64,000 nucleotides of DNA from Fomes fomentarius (GCA_022606135.1 JABYQN010000005.1:2170001-2234000), one strand, 5' to 3'. Positions 11,455 to 22,947 are shown, counted from the stretch's first letter. Program-made: numbers and translations. The notes: generated by a model not told the origin, from the letters alone.

Positions 11455-12576
11455 CTAAGAGACCCATTCTTCGCCGGTGTGGTTCAGGAAGAGGCCGTAC
11501 TGCGCCACAATCAGCCCGTCGATGGTCTTGATCTGAGCCTCGACAGACTGCTCGACAGACTGCAACGGCAGTTCGTAGCCGACGGCCTTGAACAAGGCCG
11601 CTCGCTGCTCCAACTCGGTACGATAGCTTGCCTCCTCTGCACCCGCAAGAGTGAGAGTGAAATGCCATGTCAACTATTGTCTGGTGCAAGGACAAGACTA
11701 CTTACGCTCCGCTGATAGTCCAGGAGTTGTTCCCGAGGTGTCGACAGCACCGGGACACAGCGAGACGACGACGATACCCTCGTCCTTGAGCTTGATGGCG
11801 TACTTGGTGGTCGCGACCCAAGTCGCTGCCTTCGTGATAGAGTAAGAAACTGCGTTCGCGCCACCGACTGTCCGCCAGAACTTCGAGTCGGCGCCTTGAG
11901 TGCTGATCACGACAATCTTCTTGAGAGTCGCGGTGGAGGCACGAAGGAGCGGCAGGAAGGCGGAAATGGCGTGGATAACGCCAAGCGTGTTGATCTTGTA
12001 CTGCAGGGATCGTAAGCATCCAGTGGAGAAGGGTATCAGACGGGTGTTGAGAACATACTGCGTCAATGAAGTCTGCATCCAAGGCTTCAACGCTAGGGCT
12101 ACATGGAAATCGAACATGGTCAGAATGACAGGGGTTGTTGAAACAACGGAATGTTGGTACAAGTCGTCATATCCCTTGACGAGGTGTGCAGGGTCCGTAC
12201 GAGCCGCATTGTGGATAAGGACATCGAGCTTGCCACCGTTGATTTCCGCGACGTTCTTGGCCGCCCGCTAGATCAAATATCGTCAGCCAGAGTAATAGTC
12301 ACGAAGACCTCGTGAGAGCGAACCTCTAGGGATGAATAGTCGACAACGTCGCCTTCCACGATATGGACGTTCTTGAGGCCTGAGATTACGTCCACAAGAT
12401 ATGTCGAAGCCTTCGCGTCGCGAACAATGGCGAAGACAGTCGAACCGGGCTTTGCTGCCTGTTGCATGCGAATTTCAGTCTGTGGCGCTCAACGTCGGCA
12501 GCAGATGGCCTACCAGCTGGCGGACGTATTCAAGGCCAATACCGCGCGATGCTCCGATGACAGCGTAGGAAGGCAT
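11455..12576 (-). CDS. short-chain dehydrogenase/reductase (SDR, sniffer/carbonyl reductase-like)
   Basis: Six exons on the minus strand (12576-12514, 12458-12324, 12267-12161, 12098-12059, 12000-11706, 11636-11455) sum to 822 nt and give 273 residues. The Rossmann motif is AVIGASRGIGLEYV (GxxxGxG). VEGDVVDYSSLE binds the adenine, LDVLIHNAAR replaces the usual NNAG, and the catalytic YxxxK appears as YSITK after VISTQGADS. A typical PGAVDTSGT segment follows. The enzyme should reduce or oxidise a carbonyl/alcohol with NAD(P)H in the cytosol; the substrate cannot be read from sequence. The last exon adds a C-terminal helix rich in Gln/Glu. It converges on the glutathione transferase gene. Confidence 0.9.
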
Positions 12577-13306
12577 TGATTTGTTGAGTCGTCGCGGTGA
12601 GGTTTCAAAGGCTGGGCGGTGAGTTTGTGTTCTGTGACTCTTCTATGTGTCCCTTTTATAGAGACAGTCCTGGGCAGGTAGTGGTCTCGTCTTACAAAGC
12701 ATTGAGTGTGAGTGTGATCGTGCTTACCGTCATTGACAGATGTCCAACACATGTTGGTGGCAAGACGAGGGGGTTGAGTCAGAAAAACATCTGCGAGCGG
12801 AGGTAGCAGATAGCGCTTGAAACGGTGAGAGACGTACCGAAGCCGTGCTCAGGAGTACAGCTCCGCAGCCATTCATGTCTGAATAATAGCAGTAATTTAG
12901 TGATGCCTTGAGGTGACCGAGCCATTGAAGTTTTCGCGATTCAGGCAGAACCCTGAACGTGCTTGCGAGACGCCGATGCATTCACTTTACACAACTTGCT
13001 AGAAATAGGGCCATTGGTCGCGACTCGCGACAGCCACTGAGTGCATGATGTATTCTCCGTTGATGCGCATCGGATGAGCGCATGTCTGGGCGCGTTCGGA
13101 CGCATTTGGTAATCGAAACCGCAACTTCTGCTCGTACCTCTACGGATACTGCGCTGACGGCCCGAAATGGAGCAGAAGGCATTCCTGGGACATTGTTCTG
13201 GTTGCCACCTTGCGAGAGATGCAATGATTTGACGACTTCGGGATATACAAGGGAAGAGATGCTATAGCGTACAATATTTGAACACAGGGCTATGGTGACA
13301 ATCGTT
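12577..13306. other. intergenic with part of a dispersed repeat
   Basis: No gene recognised. The stretch 13060-13150 resembles 28400-28510 (see repeat entries), suggesting an old transposon fragment. Confidence 0.4.
13060..13150 (+). repeat. dispersed repeat, copy 1
   Basis: Shares GATGCGCATC, GCGCATGTCTG and CGCATTTGGTAATCGAA in the same order with 28401-28460, plus weaker similarity downstream (TCTCGTAC, ACGG). Both copies are on the plus strand. The family is not identified. Confidence 0.5.
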
Positions 13307-13776
13307 TCATGCGTTCTTGGTTTCTGCTTGACGCAATTCCTCGATGGGTACTCGGACCAGCCGCTCACCCGTCGCGGGGGCGGACGCGTTTTCGTTCTCC
13401 GTTCGCTCTTCTCGTTGGGACACTGCAGCGAGCCTTGAGCGCGACGGCCATATACTCGAAAAAAACGCGTACAGAACAAGCTGAGGATCCTGAACATGTT
13501 CGGCCACTGCTCCAGGACCTGTCCATGCACTTCGCGCCACGATCAGCCCTATGCAATACCGTCAGTCGACCAGCACATACCGAGACCCGCGTCCGCCATC
13601 ACGTCGAAGTCATCTCCCAAATCTTCTATCCGCTTGAGGAACTGCGCACTGGCGCGCTCGAGTGCAGCTACGGCTTCGAATTCTTTCTTCTTCTCGAGCA
13701 GTTTGGCTGCGGCAGCAGCACTGGTGACAGAGCTTGGAAGCTGCGACTGGCGAGACGGAGCAACAGATGCACGCAT
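13307..13776 (-). CDS. DAD2: DASH complex subunit Dad2
   Basis: Three exons on the minus strand (13776-13581, 13529-13473, 13422-13307; introns of 51 and 50 nt) sum to 369 nt and give 122 residues, the usual size for this small kinetochore protein. The middle carries the family coiled coil and its ending, LLEKKKEFEAVAALERASAQ, FLKRIEDLGDDFDVMADAG and VLEQWPNMFRILSLF. The C terminus has the GERLVRVPIEEL motif. Dad2 is part of the ring-forming DASH/Dam1 complex that couples kinetochores to spindle microtubules. The start was chosen as the first methionine giving a short N-terminal extension. It lies head-to-head with the DNA glycosylase gene, about 230 bp from that gene's upstream start. Confidence 0.85.
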
Positions 13777-14004
13777 GATAAAAGCACTGGCGAGGCAATT
13801 GAGTTGGTAGCGGTCAGTTGAACCCAGCACAGACACAGTCCGCAGTGGCGCGTTTGACCCGCGAATCGCGATTGCACGTGATATAATTAGGTGCTCGGGC
13901 GGCGCGCGTAACTTTGCGCGTCGGGACCGCCGTAAGTACCTGCTGACTATGACCGCCCCGGCGCAGTACAAAACAAAGTTCGACTTGAACCACCATCATC
14001 TTGT
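13777..14004. promoter_or_regulatory. bidirectional promoter region of DAD2 and MAG1
   Basis: The 228-bp gap separates divergent starts at 13776 (-) and 14005 (+). It contains a CACGTG palindrome at 13875-13880 and two GCGCGT-type elements near 13905-13920 that resemble cell-cycle MCB cores. A regulatory role is inferred only. Confidence 0.4.
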
Positions 14005-16719
14005 ATGCTTTCTCGTTCTGTTGCGTGTTCGTTGAGCTCAAGGCGACTCGCTGTTGCGACAGTTCAACCCAATCAGACCCTCCACAAACTATCTGAGTCT
14101 CGACTCAACAACAACATGCGAGTTACGCGTTCGGCCACACGCAGCGCTACCGCTGCATCCGCGCAAGGGACTACAGTCACGGTCGAAAAGGCAGTCGTCA
14201 CCGCTACCAAGGCCAGTGGAAAAAGAAAGGCCGCTACAGCACCGAAGGAACCGGCGAAGAAGAAAGCTCGCGCGACAAAAGGATCCGGCACATCCACACC
14301 CAAGGCAGCTGCACCGGTTCCTCCAACGACGAGTGCCATTGTGCCTGTGTCGGTCACAGATGGCGAAGAACTCGTACCGGCAGTGCTCACGTTCTCGTTT
14401 GAAGAGGCGAAGCAGCACCTCATCAGTGTGGACCCACGATTTGAAGATGTGTTCCGACGCGTCAAATGCAAGCCTTATGAGCATCTCGAGAGAGTCGATC
14501 CATTCCGGTACGCAGTACACGTCCCTGACAAGGGCTTGACTGATCGGATCCCACAGCACTCTCGCGCACTCCATATTGTGAGCATAGATCTTGTCGTTAC
14601 GGTTCAGTCAGTCAGATGCCATGTCGTCGTCCGTCCGGGGGTTCCTTCTGTCATATCTTGACATGGACGCCACCCGGACGGGGGTATGTGGACTTCGCAT
14701 TCGCTACTCTGGTCATCAGACCCTAGAGGTGCGGCTTTTTCACGGTCGGAGCTGCGCTGGGAGTGCAACGACCATGCAGTCTCATCACCTGGTGACTAGA
14801 TCAGTGGTGCTCTCGCGAGCCATATACAGCTGCAAAGACTGCCACGAAACTGATGGTGTGACGCTCGCGGTCGATGGAAGCTCAGAAGCCGAGACAGACA
14901 TTCCTAGCCGTCTAGCGAAGTTGTTGAAACAGCCGTGGATCTCTTACTTCCCCATTCCAGGGCGCATTATGACGCGTCCTTACATCGTGGTCGGAGCGCT
15001 CCTGCACCAGCTAACCGTTGCTGTGTGCATGTTCGATGCTATTCCCCGCATCTTTGCTTGAAATTGTACCGCGAGCCGGAAGGCTGAGAGAAATCCCGAA
15101 GCATCGGGGTAGGCAGTCGGAGAAGCGACGACGGGTGTGACAGAGAAGATGCAACCCGTGCATACGAAACTTGCCAGACGGTACAGGCGCGAGTTTCTAA
15201 ATCATCTTGTCCTCGATCCCGTGCCTTTCCACGATGCAGATTATCGGTTGATGTCCTGTCATCCCTGACACGAGAAACCGTCTTCGCATTCCCGTCTCAT
15301 ATACATGCGCTCCCGACATTGATCTCTGACTGACGTCTGTGCGACACACGCACGTCATTCCATCCTGCAGGGGCCAGCAAATATCTTGGAAGGCGGCCGC
15401 TGCCATCACGCTCAAGTTCAGACGTCTCTTCGACCCTTCGATCCCTGACGGCCCAGAAGCCCTGTGCGTATTGATTTCCATGCCACAGCAAAAAGGTTGC
15501 GTCGAGAGTGCTGATTGTGCGGGCAGGTCCGATTTCTTTCCCTCGGCACATCAAGTCATCACCAAGGACGTCGCGACGTTGCGTACGGCCGGGCTCAGCG
15601 CCAGGAAAGCGGAATACAGTGAGCGTGCCTTGTCACGAAACACATGCATTCTGAAACTTGTTATATGTAGTTTTGGACCTGGCAGCGAGGTTTGCCGACG
15701 GTCGCCTCTCTACGAAGAAGTTGCTAGAAGCGGACGATGAGGATCTCCACCGCATACTGACAGAGGTGCGGGGTATAGGCGTGGTGAGTTCCGATACAAC
15801 CTTTCGCTAACGACATGTGAGTGCTAAGTAGTTTACTCTCACAGTGGACAGGTACGTCAAGAAGTGTCACGATAACTAATGCTCAGTCATCCGAGTGCTG
15901 ACTCGTCTAGTCGATATGTTTGCCATATTTTCTCTGCGCAGACCTGACATCCTCCCGGTCGGTGCGTCCCCATGGTCGTCGTGTGGCAAACTGAGACTCA
16001 CGTCATCGTCGTCCTCCCTACTGTACTTGCACTGGCAGGTGACTTGGGCGTCCAGCGGGGGATGCTGCGCTGGTTTGTCTCCCTGCACTCGCCGTCGTAT
16101 CCGGTGTCTCTACGGCAGGATAAGCTGATAGATCAGGATACCGATGACGCCCCCGTGGGAAGTAGCGCTGATGTAGCCGCAGAGACAGAGGACGGTGCAG
16201 GGAGGCAGAACGGTCTCAGGGCAGCAACGCCCGACGCGTCTTCCCTGCCTCCGGCGCCAGATGCTCTCGCCGCGGTCCCGTCAACGCCGAAGAAGAAAGG
16301 GAAGGGCAAGGGTGCGGAAGAGCCCGTTGAGGCGGGGATGGCGCTGCCCACACCATTCACGCCGTCTATCAATAGGACACTGAACATGCTCGGGAAACCG
16401 GACGGGCACAAGGCGGCGGTCAATGTCCCGCCATTGCCGGAAGGTCTGACTGTCGCGCAGATGAAGGCGCGGCTGACTGGGAAGAAGATCAAGTGCGTGT
16501 TTCTGGATCCTATGTATGTGTTAGTTGGGGAGTAATGTCAACTGCGACGGTGTGTCAGGGGCGCTTTGTTGACACCAAAGGAGATGGACGCTCTTGCTGA
16601 GAGCTGGCGGCCGTATCGGAGTCTTGGTGAGTGGACGGACGGTTTGATTCGGTGTGGGCGGTGCTGAAGATTGCGCAGGGGTTTATTACATGTGGGCGCT
16701 GTCGGAGGAGCCAAAGTGA
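14005..16719 (+). CDS. MAG1: DNA-3-methyladenine glycosylase II (HhH-GPD, AlkA/Mag1 type)
   Basis: Base-excision repair glycosylase removing alkylated purines. Ten exons: 14005/14116-14507, 14557-14577, 15371-15463, 15527-15618, 15671-15783, 15845-15851, 15911-15961, 16039-16492, 16559-16626, 16679-16719. From 14116 they sum to 1332 nt (443 residues); from the in-frame upstream ATG at 14005, 480 residues. The fold reads FEDVFRRVKCKPYEH, TLAHSILGQQISWKAA, the helix-hairpin-helix VRGIGVWTVDMF, and LPVGDLGVQRGM, whose Asp is the catalytic residue. The N terminus from 14116 is basic (KKKARATK) and looks nuclear. The extension from 14005 (MLSRSVACSLSSRRLA) resembles a mitochondrial presequence. 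A disordered acidic/Lys-rich insert lies in exon 8. Intron 2 (14578-15370, 793 nt) is far longer than its neighbours. Confidence 0.9.
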
Positions 16720-18712
16720 TGATATGCGTGCTATACAAGGATATTGTTGACTGGAAACAAGCTGTACAAGATGGGATGACGGTGATCTTGTGGTTGGACT
16801 CATTGAACTTAGACTTTGATTATATTGCGCCTCACTTGTATTGTTAATTTCACGGCAACTATATTGTTTGGATGTGATGGTCGCAGAGGGCATAGACAGA
16901 TGGGACAAGCGATAGAGCGGGAGACGGACTACGGGCGGCGCCGGTAAGTCGGAGGAGGAATGCAGTGCCACCAGGAGCAATGTTGCCTTTTCCTTTTCCT
17001 TTTCTGACGTAATGTTGTTAGTGACGGGGAGATCTGCCCACACGATCGCGCGTGGCGAACTCATCTGCTGCTCTCTGCATGCGACCTACACGCCCAACTG
17101 GCCTTTTGAGTGAATCTTGCCAGCCGACGGGCACAGAAACCCTTAAGAGTCATTTCCTAAGAATCTCTCAATTCCATCATGGAAACTCCTTAAGTGCGAA
17201 AACTCTCGAGTGGATTTCAAGTGCGAATTTCGGCAATCGTTGACTGCCGAGGTTGGACTTATCCGGCCGAAGATGGCTGTGTGCCGAACCACGGCATGCC
17301 TTGCCCGATTCGCACGGTTGAATTTCCTTGCTCAGCTTCCCGCGGTTGGACTTGTCGTTTTCTCCCATCTTTTCTCTCTTCCATCTTGTCGAAAGTGACA
17401 AGTCTCATTTCGTCTCCCCTTGGCCTCTTGCTTGAAGTTGCATGTGGTGAGTCAGTCGTCTACCTTTGACTACATGTCTTTTAGCAGAAAGGTAAGTCAT
17501 GATTTGTCGACGTCGTGTGCCACGTCACAGTTGACAGACTGCACGCTGGCTTCTTCTGGAGGTCAGTCGATCTTCCCTTTGCTGTTCAAACTTCACCTCC
17601 CATTCAGCGCTCTCACCCACACTCGCTCGCACTCGATCCGCCTTCCAGACACCATGTCCATCATGGTGATTGCCCCCGATGAGCATTCTCTGGGCCACTC
17701 GTATCATCGCAGACGCAGTCGTCTGCTCACCTCCACCCTTCCTGACCATCCTCCTGCAAATGCCTCGTAAGTTGCCGTTCATCTGCCATTTCTTCACTTG
17801 TTAATCCGTCTCATTGCAGAACCCATCGACTTGTTGGTTGATACACGCATACTAGGCACGCACGCAAGTAAGAACTTCCGTAGTCTCTCCATCCATCTCA
17901 AGGTCCCCCCATCGGTCTTTGTCGTAATCCATGTCATTATGTAGTGTAACTGTAGCTATGAATCAATTCATCCTGCTGGCATGCATTCTGGCCAGCGTCA
18001 ATGTCATTTCACGCCGTTGATGGCTGGAGGAACCGGCCATATTAGGCTCGGAAAGAGCCTTCATGTGACCATCGCTTGTCGCGTATCGGAGATATGTCTT
18101 AAGACCCTCTCAAGGGATTATGGACCTTAAGATTCTCTCAAGGGTATCCGGATAGAAATGGTGCAAGAGCCGCGCAAGTGACTCCTATGTGATTGATCTC
18201 TCAACGTCACCTTAAGAGCCCGGGGCTGCCGTGTATCCCTGAGATATCTGGCTTTCAACTCTAAACCCCAAGGGTGTGAACGAGCATGTGCTGCTGGACT
18301 ATCGTGGTGTCATCATGTCTTCGCAACGTGTGTTCCTCTGTAGGTGACTGCGGCCATCGCTGCAGGTGGAGGGCATATGGATGATCTAGGTGATCTGCTG
18401 CCAGTAAGCAAGCACTGAGGCTGGGATTGGCCAGTGTGCACAGCGGCCGGGATTTGTTGACAAGGTACGGGCAGGGAGGAGATACTGACAGCTAATGAAG
18501 GCGATCGACCTGTGGCTCATGCCACGCTTCTTGTACAGTGGCCTCCTTCTTCGGTCTTCCCACTTCGGGCCCCCATTCGTCCCCCAGCCCAATAAATACC
18601 GCCACAAGATGTTCGTTTTTCCCTCTCGTCCCCTACCTCCTCCCATCCTCCGCCCTCTGTGCCACCCACTCCGCCCCCTTCCTGCCAACCCGCCACTGTG
18701 TCTTTCACCACA
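16720..18712. other. long intergenic region with repeated CTTAAG motifs
   Basis: No gene recognised. CTTAAG occurs at 17142, 17189, 18098, 18126 and 18211, several times followed by a TCTCTCAA-like string. A possible two-exon short frame starts at 17654 (MSIMVIAPDEHSLG) with a plausible intron just after 17768, but it would encode only about 45 residues and may be an upstream ORF or noise. The final 100 bp holds AATAAATACC near 18590, a TATA-like element for the kinase gene. Confidence 0.45.
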
Positions 18713-20679
18713 ATGGCGACCGCAACCAGCTCCCGCTCCCTCCCGAGCATACATCCATCCCACTCGCCTTTGTTTGGCGCGTTCTCGCCATCCTCGGACC
18801 AGGGAGATATGTCTTCCGACGATGGCGATAGCCTCCACACCCCCCTCACGGAGCACCATCATCACCGTCTCCATTCCTGCGATGTGTTCGAGCCGCACCA
18901 TTTCCCCCCTGAGCTCTACCATTCCATTGCGTCAAATCAGTCGACAGAGCCCTACATTGACGATGCTAAGACCCATTTTACTTCCCCCTCCGCCTACCAT
19001 CGTCTCTCTCCGCACCACTCTTCTGCCGTCTCCGAACACTCTCACGACTTTTCACATCTCTCGCCTTCTTGCGCCCTTGACATCTCGAACGCGTCTCGGC
19101 AAAACACTGGCTTCCCATCGCCCAGCTACCCTACGCGCGCCCTAGACCCTACTGCCTCACCCTACACCCCGACCAGGCAAACGTTCAATCAGCCCAGTTC
19201 ACCCGTTTTTTCCGCGTCACCTTTCATCCACTCCGATGCTTCTCCGCCAGGGAGCAAGCTATCTTCCCTTCCATCTCTCACGCTATCCAATATTGGCTGC
19301 GACGATGCAGACGATCACCCATCACTCGTCTCTTCGCCACATGTTCATGACGACGATAACTTGCCGTTCACCTCGGACGAATTCGGCAAATACTCAGCGC
19401 TTTGCCATGCACGCCTCTACTCCGCGCGTTTTCCCTCGGGCCATACACTCAATCCGTATTTTGTGCGAAGCTACGCGCTCGAGGACGAGCTAGGCGCTGG
19501 CGGGTACGGATTCGTAATGACCGCCCGCCACCGTGTTGAGGCCCACGAGGTCGCAGTCAAGTTCATCATCAAGGACAAAGTCCCGGAGCATGCGTGGTGG
19601 GAGGACGAGGTCTTTGGCCGGGTGCCTACGGAGGTCATGCTACTGAGCCTAGTGAGCCACGAGAACGTCGTGAAGTGTCTCGACCTGTTCGAGGACGAGG
19701 TTTACTTCTATTTGGTAAGTCGAGTGATCTGCGCCGGTGGCTGAGAAAGCAAGCTAATAGCGCCGGAATAGGTACAAGAGCTACACGGGACCCCGTGGGT
19801 GTCCAGGAAGCAGAAGAAGAACCAGCAATCTCCTGCCTCTGGGAAGATCGTTGTTCCGACACCATTGGCCACACCATCATTGACGCCGTCCTCTTCCGTC
19901 GCATCTAGCCTTGGTTCCGTGCCGCATACACCTCCGGAGTCATTGACCAACGATCTCCGTATCCTTTCCCCCATCAGCAAGCTATCGGATTTCCCAACGG
20001 ACGTCAAGCTGGACGACTGCCTACTCGATCTTCCCCAGGACGCGCCACCGAAGTTCACGCGGCGTCCGTCGCATGATTTGTTCGAATGTATCGAGCAGAG
20101 CAAACACAAGCGACTAACGGAGAATCAGGCGCGGTACATCTTTGCGCAGGTTGTCGAGGCCGTGTATTACCTGGACAGTCAGGGAATCACGCACTGTGAC
20201 ATCAAAGACGAAAACCTCGTCGTCGATGCTGACCTCAAGGTACGTCACCTCGGGCATCGATTCGTTGCCGGAAGCTCACGATAAGGTGCTTGTAGGTCAA
20301 GTTGATCGATTTTGGCAGTGCAGTAGTCGCGGACCCCACTCAACCCCGCCCACATTACAACCTATTCTTCGGTACCACTGCGTATGCGTCCTCCGAGATC
20401 CTGCTGAAGAAACGGTACCAAGCGCCTCCGGCGGAGATATGGACTCTTGGCGTTCTGCTCTCCTACCTCCTCACCGGCCATTCCCCCTTCCCTACAGAAG
20501 AGGACGCCAAAGAAGGGCGAGTCGTCATCAGGGAGCCCAAGTCAGGTCGATTGAGTCGGTCTGCTATCACGCTCATGGCCCGCTGCCTTGAGAAGGAACC
20601 CGAACTGCGCGCGGACATCCATGAAGTCAGGAACCACCCCTGGCTGCGCGGTGCGCTGGAGTGCCAGGGCCGCGACTGA
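18713..20679 (+). CDS. Ser/Thr protein kinase, CAMK/PAS-kinase-like catalytic domain, HCD variant
   Basis: Three exons (18713-19714, 19772-20239, 20296-20679) sum to 1854 nt and encode 617 residues. The start has a strong context (CACAATGG); an in-frame ATG at 18659 is weaker. Residues 1-260 are Ser/Pro/His-rich and disordered. The kinase domain follows: glycine loop GAGGYGFV, Lys in VAVKFIIK, a long low-complexity insert after LVQELHG, RRPSHDLFECIE, the catalytic loop HCDIKDEN, DFG in KLIDFGSA, ASSE in place of APE, then EIWTLGVLLSYLLTGHSPF. The RRPSxxLFECIE and KDEN features resemble PAS kinases, but no PAS domain is visible. The Arg of HRD is Cys, so activation-loop phosphorylation may not be needed; this is inference. 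Confidence 0.88.
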
Positions 20680-21345
20680 AGGCGATTCTCAGATGTGTCC
20701 GTGTACCTCTGGGCACTAGATGCGCCCCTTACGGCCTTCTAGTCATCGACGGACTTAGAAGAAGTTTAAACCGCACCCGCTTTGGCTGTGGCACACGGAC
20801 AGAAATGGACTGCATATTTTTATTCTGTCTCGGCTTCCATCATGCATTGTACAACTACTACACCTTCCTGTCTCTATATGCCGTACTCCTCCGTATGAAT
20901 TGCCTATCGCCGTCACACATTCTATAGATACCTTTGCATTGGTTCATGTCGCTTTCTCGCATTGCATTGTCTCTCCATTGCATACTACACACCACATTCC
21001 CATTCGTCATCATGACCGCATACCATTAGTACTACTTGTACTTGATCTACATGTCATTCCCATCGTATTGTACGTTGCTGTCTCCTTCGGCCCTGTAATA
21101 CGTCTTCTGAATCATTACATTCGTACGCAGTATGCGTATGAATTCGCATTCCACGCACAATCAGTCGCGACTTGCCCAACTAGAAAACGAACTAACAGCT
21201 GCCATTGGAGGGATTCGAAAGTGATCTCGGAGACCGCCGGAGAGCCCATTCCCGGGCTGGCCAATCAGAATGCGCGCTTAGCAAACAGCTTCCGCCCATC
21301 GTCACCGACGGCGAGCTCATATCGAGTTTGTCGCCCACCACCATC
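20680..21345. other. intergenic, no gene recognised
   Basis: Contains the 3' region of the kinase gene (A/T-rich after about 20800) and the promoter of the NDUFS7 gene. No coding signal is supported. Confidence 0.5.
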
Positions 21346-22425
21346 ATGTCGCTCCCTATCTTCAACACAGCGCGTGCGTCTTGTCCTTTCATTTCGTCGT
21401 CACGGCCCCTTTGACATGTTCTATGCAGTTGCGAACGCGGGTCGGCGAGCTGCTCTGCGACCACAAGTTGGTGTTTACGGTACGTTTCTCTGCTTGAGTC
21501 TTGGCGACCCATGAGTTTGAGACCTCATCGGAATGTACCAGCAAGCCGACAGCTTCATTCGTCACGACCAGCGTCGGCCCCCTCCGCGGTTCCGACAAGC
21601 TCTACCGACCCTGCTGTACCTATCACCCACATTGCGAAACAAGGCTCGAACCAGCTGAGCTTGGAGACCCCCGCGAACCGCGCAGAGTATGTGCTCTCGA
21701 CGCTGGACAAGATAGCGAACTGGGCACGTCAGGGCTCCATGTGGCCCATGACTTTCGGTACGTCGTTCTCTGGCTCCCTCTCGCCCGTCGACAAACATGC
21801 TCAACTCCTATACATATGCGCTCCTATGGGTTGTAATGATGAACAGGTCTCGCCTGCTGTGCCGTCGAAATGATGCACATGGCCGCGGCGCGATACGACC
21901 AGGACCGACTGGGCGTCGTGTTCCGTGCGAGTCCCAGACAGTCCGACATCATGATTGTCGCTGGTACTCTGACGAACAAGATGGCCCCTGCGCTCCGGAA
22001 GGTCTACGACCAGATGCCTGAGCCCCGTATGTATCAGGCCCTCTTCCGCTGCATGGTGCCGGACAAGAACTGATGAGTTGTCGTATTACTTGCATAGGAT
22101 GGGTCATTTCCATGGGCTCATGTGCGAACGGTGGTGGATACTACCATTACTCGTACTCTGTTGTCCGCGGATGCGATCGTGCGTCTTCAATGGAAGATGT
22201 CTGGATGGTCCGGTGCTTACTGGGTTCCATTTACAGGTATCGTACCCGTCGACATCTACGTGCCTGGGTGCCCTCCTACCGCAGAGGCCCTCCTGTATGG
22301 CATGCTGCAGCTCCAGCGCAAGATGCGGCGAAGCAGGAAGGGTGTCCTCTGGTACGTCAGCGCTTTTGGTCAGGCGAGAAGGTTCGAAGTAGCTGACTTC
22401 CGACAACCGTAGGTATCGGAAGTAG
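21346..22425 (+). CDS. NDUFS7: mitochondrial complex I subunit NDUFS7/PSST (NuoB family)
   Basis: Seven exons (21346-21373, 21429-21479, 21542-21757, 21847-22026, 22098-22178, 22237-22351, 22413-22425) sum to 684 nt, 227 residues. An Arg/Ala-rich presequence ([20 protein letters not shown]) targets the matrix. The conserved core starts at [29 protein letters not shown]. Cluster N2 ligands are visible: the tandem CC in LACCAVEM, Cys in [10 protein letters not shown] and Cys in [10 protein letters not shown]. The subunit carries the terminal 4Fe-4S cluster N2 and forms the ubiquinone site with the 49-kDa subunit. Length and end (KGVLWYRK) match the family. The last exon is only 13 nt. Confidence 0.96.
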
Positions 22426-22947
22426 TTGAGCTCATAGATAGGCGGTTACTGTTTGGACTTCCATTCGCGTTTGCCGTTGAATGCAAGATTGTCGTTTCCT
22501 GGGGTCTGATGGTGATGGATGTTCGAAACAAATGTCTATGTGCTGTCAACGGTGAACTGTGCTCTAGGCTTGCATGAGCTATCAGAGATGTAACGATTGT
22601 GGGGACATCATGAGTGTGCGTGAGCCAGAACATCCCGCGTATTGAGGAATGGATCGGCAAACGCCGTAATATCCGAATACGCGGGGTCACAGGAGAGGGA
22701 GTCCTTGAACCTGCTCCTTCCACCGTTTCCTTTTCCCCACTTTCTCCTCGACGACGACCTCTTCTTCCTCGTTTGCAACGCACGGCGGGAGAGCGGGCGA
22801 CTCGTATCTGCTGGTGAGCGCGGTCTTTGTGGCGCAGACCTATTCCGACCCCGTCGGGCTGTGCACTCCGCCTCGTTCACACCCATCAACTCAACCTCGT
22901 ATCCCTCATTTCCTCGAGTGCGGCTCGTCTTCAGCGTATCATCGAGG
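22426..22947. other. intergenic, no gene recognised
   Basis: An open frame from 22642 is continuous with the next gene, so part of this stretch may be its 5' leader. The ATG at 22948 was preferred because the protein from there begins with a typical MATAVHLP N terminus. Confidence 0.45.

Noticed and set aside
14591..15061. 156-codon frame inside the long glycosylase intron taken as a nested gene
   Set aside because: No domain and no splice or promoter support. Kept only as a note on the long intron.
18386..18922. 178-codon minus-strand frame overlapping the kinase N terminus
   Set aside because: It is antisense to the Ser/Pro-rich coding region, where GC-rich codons keep the opposite frame open.
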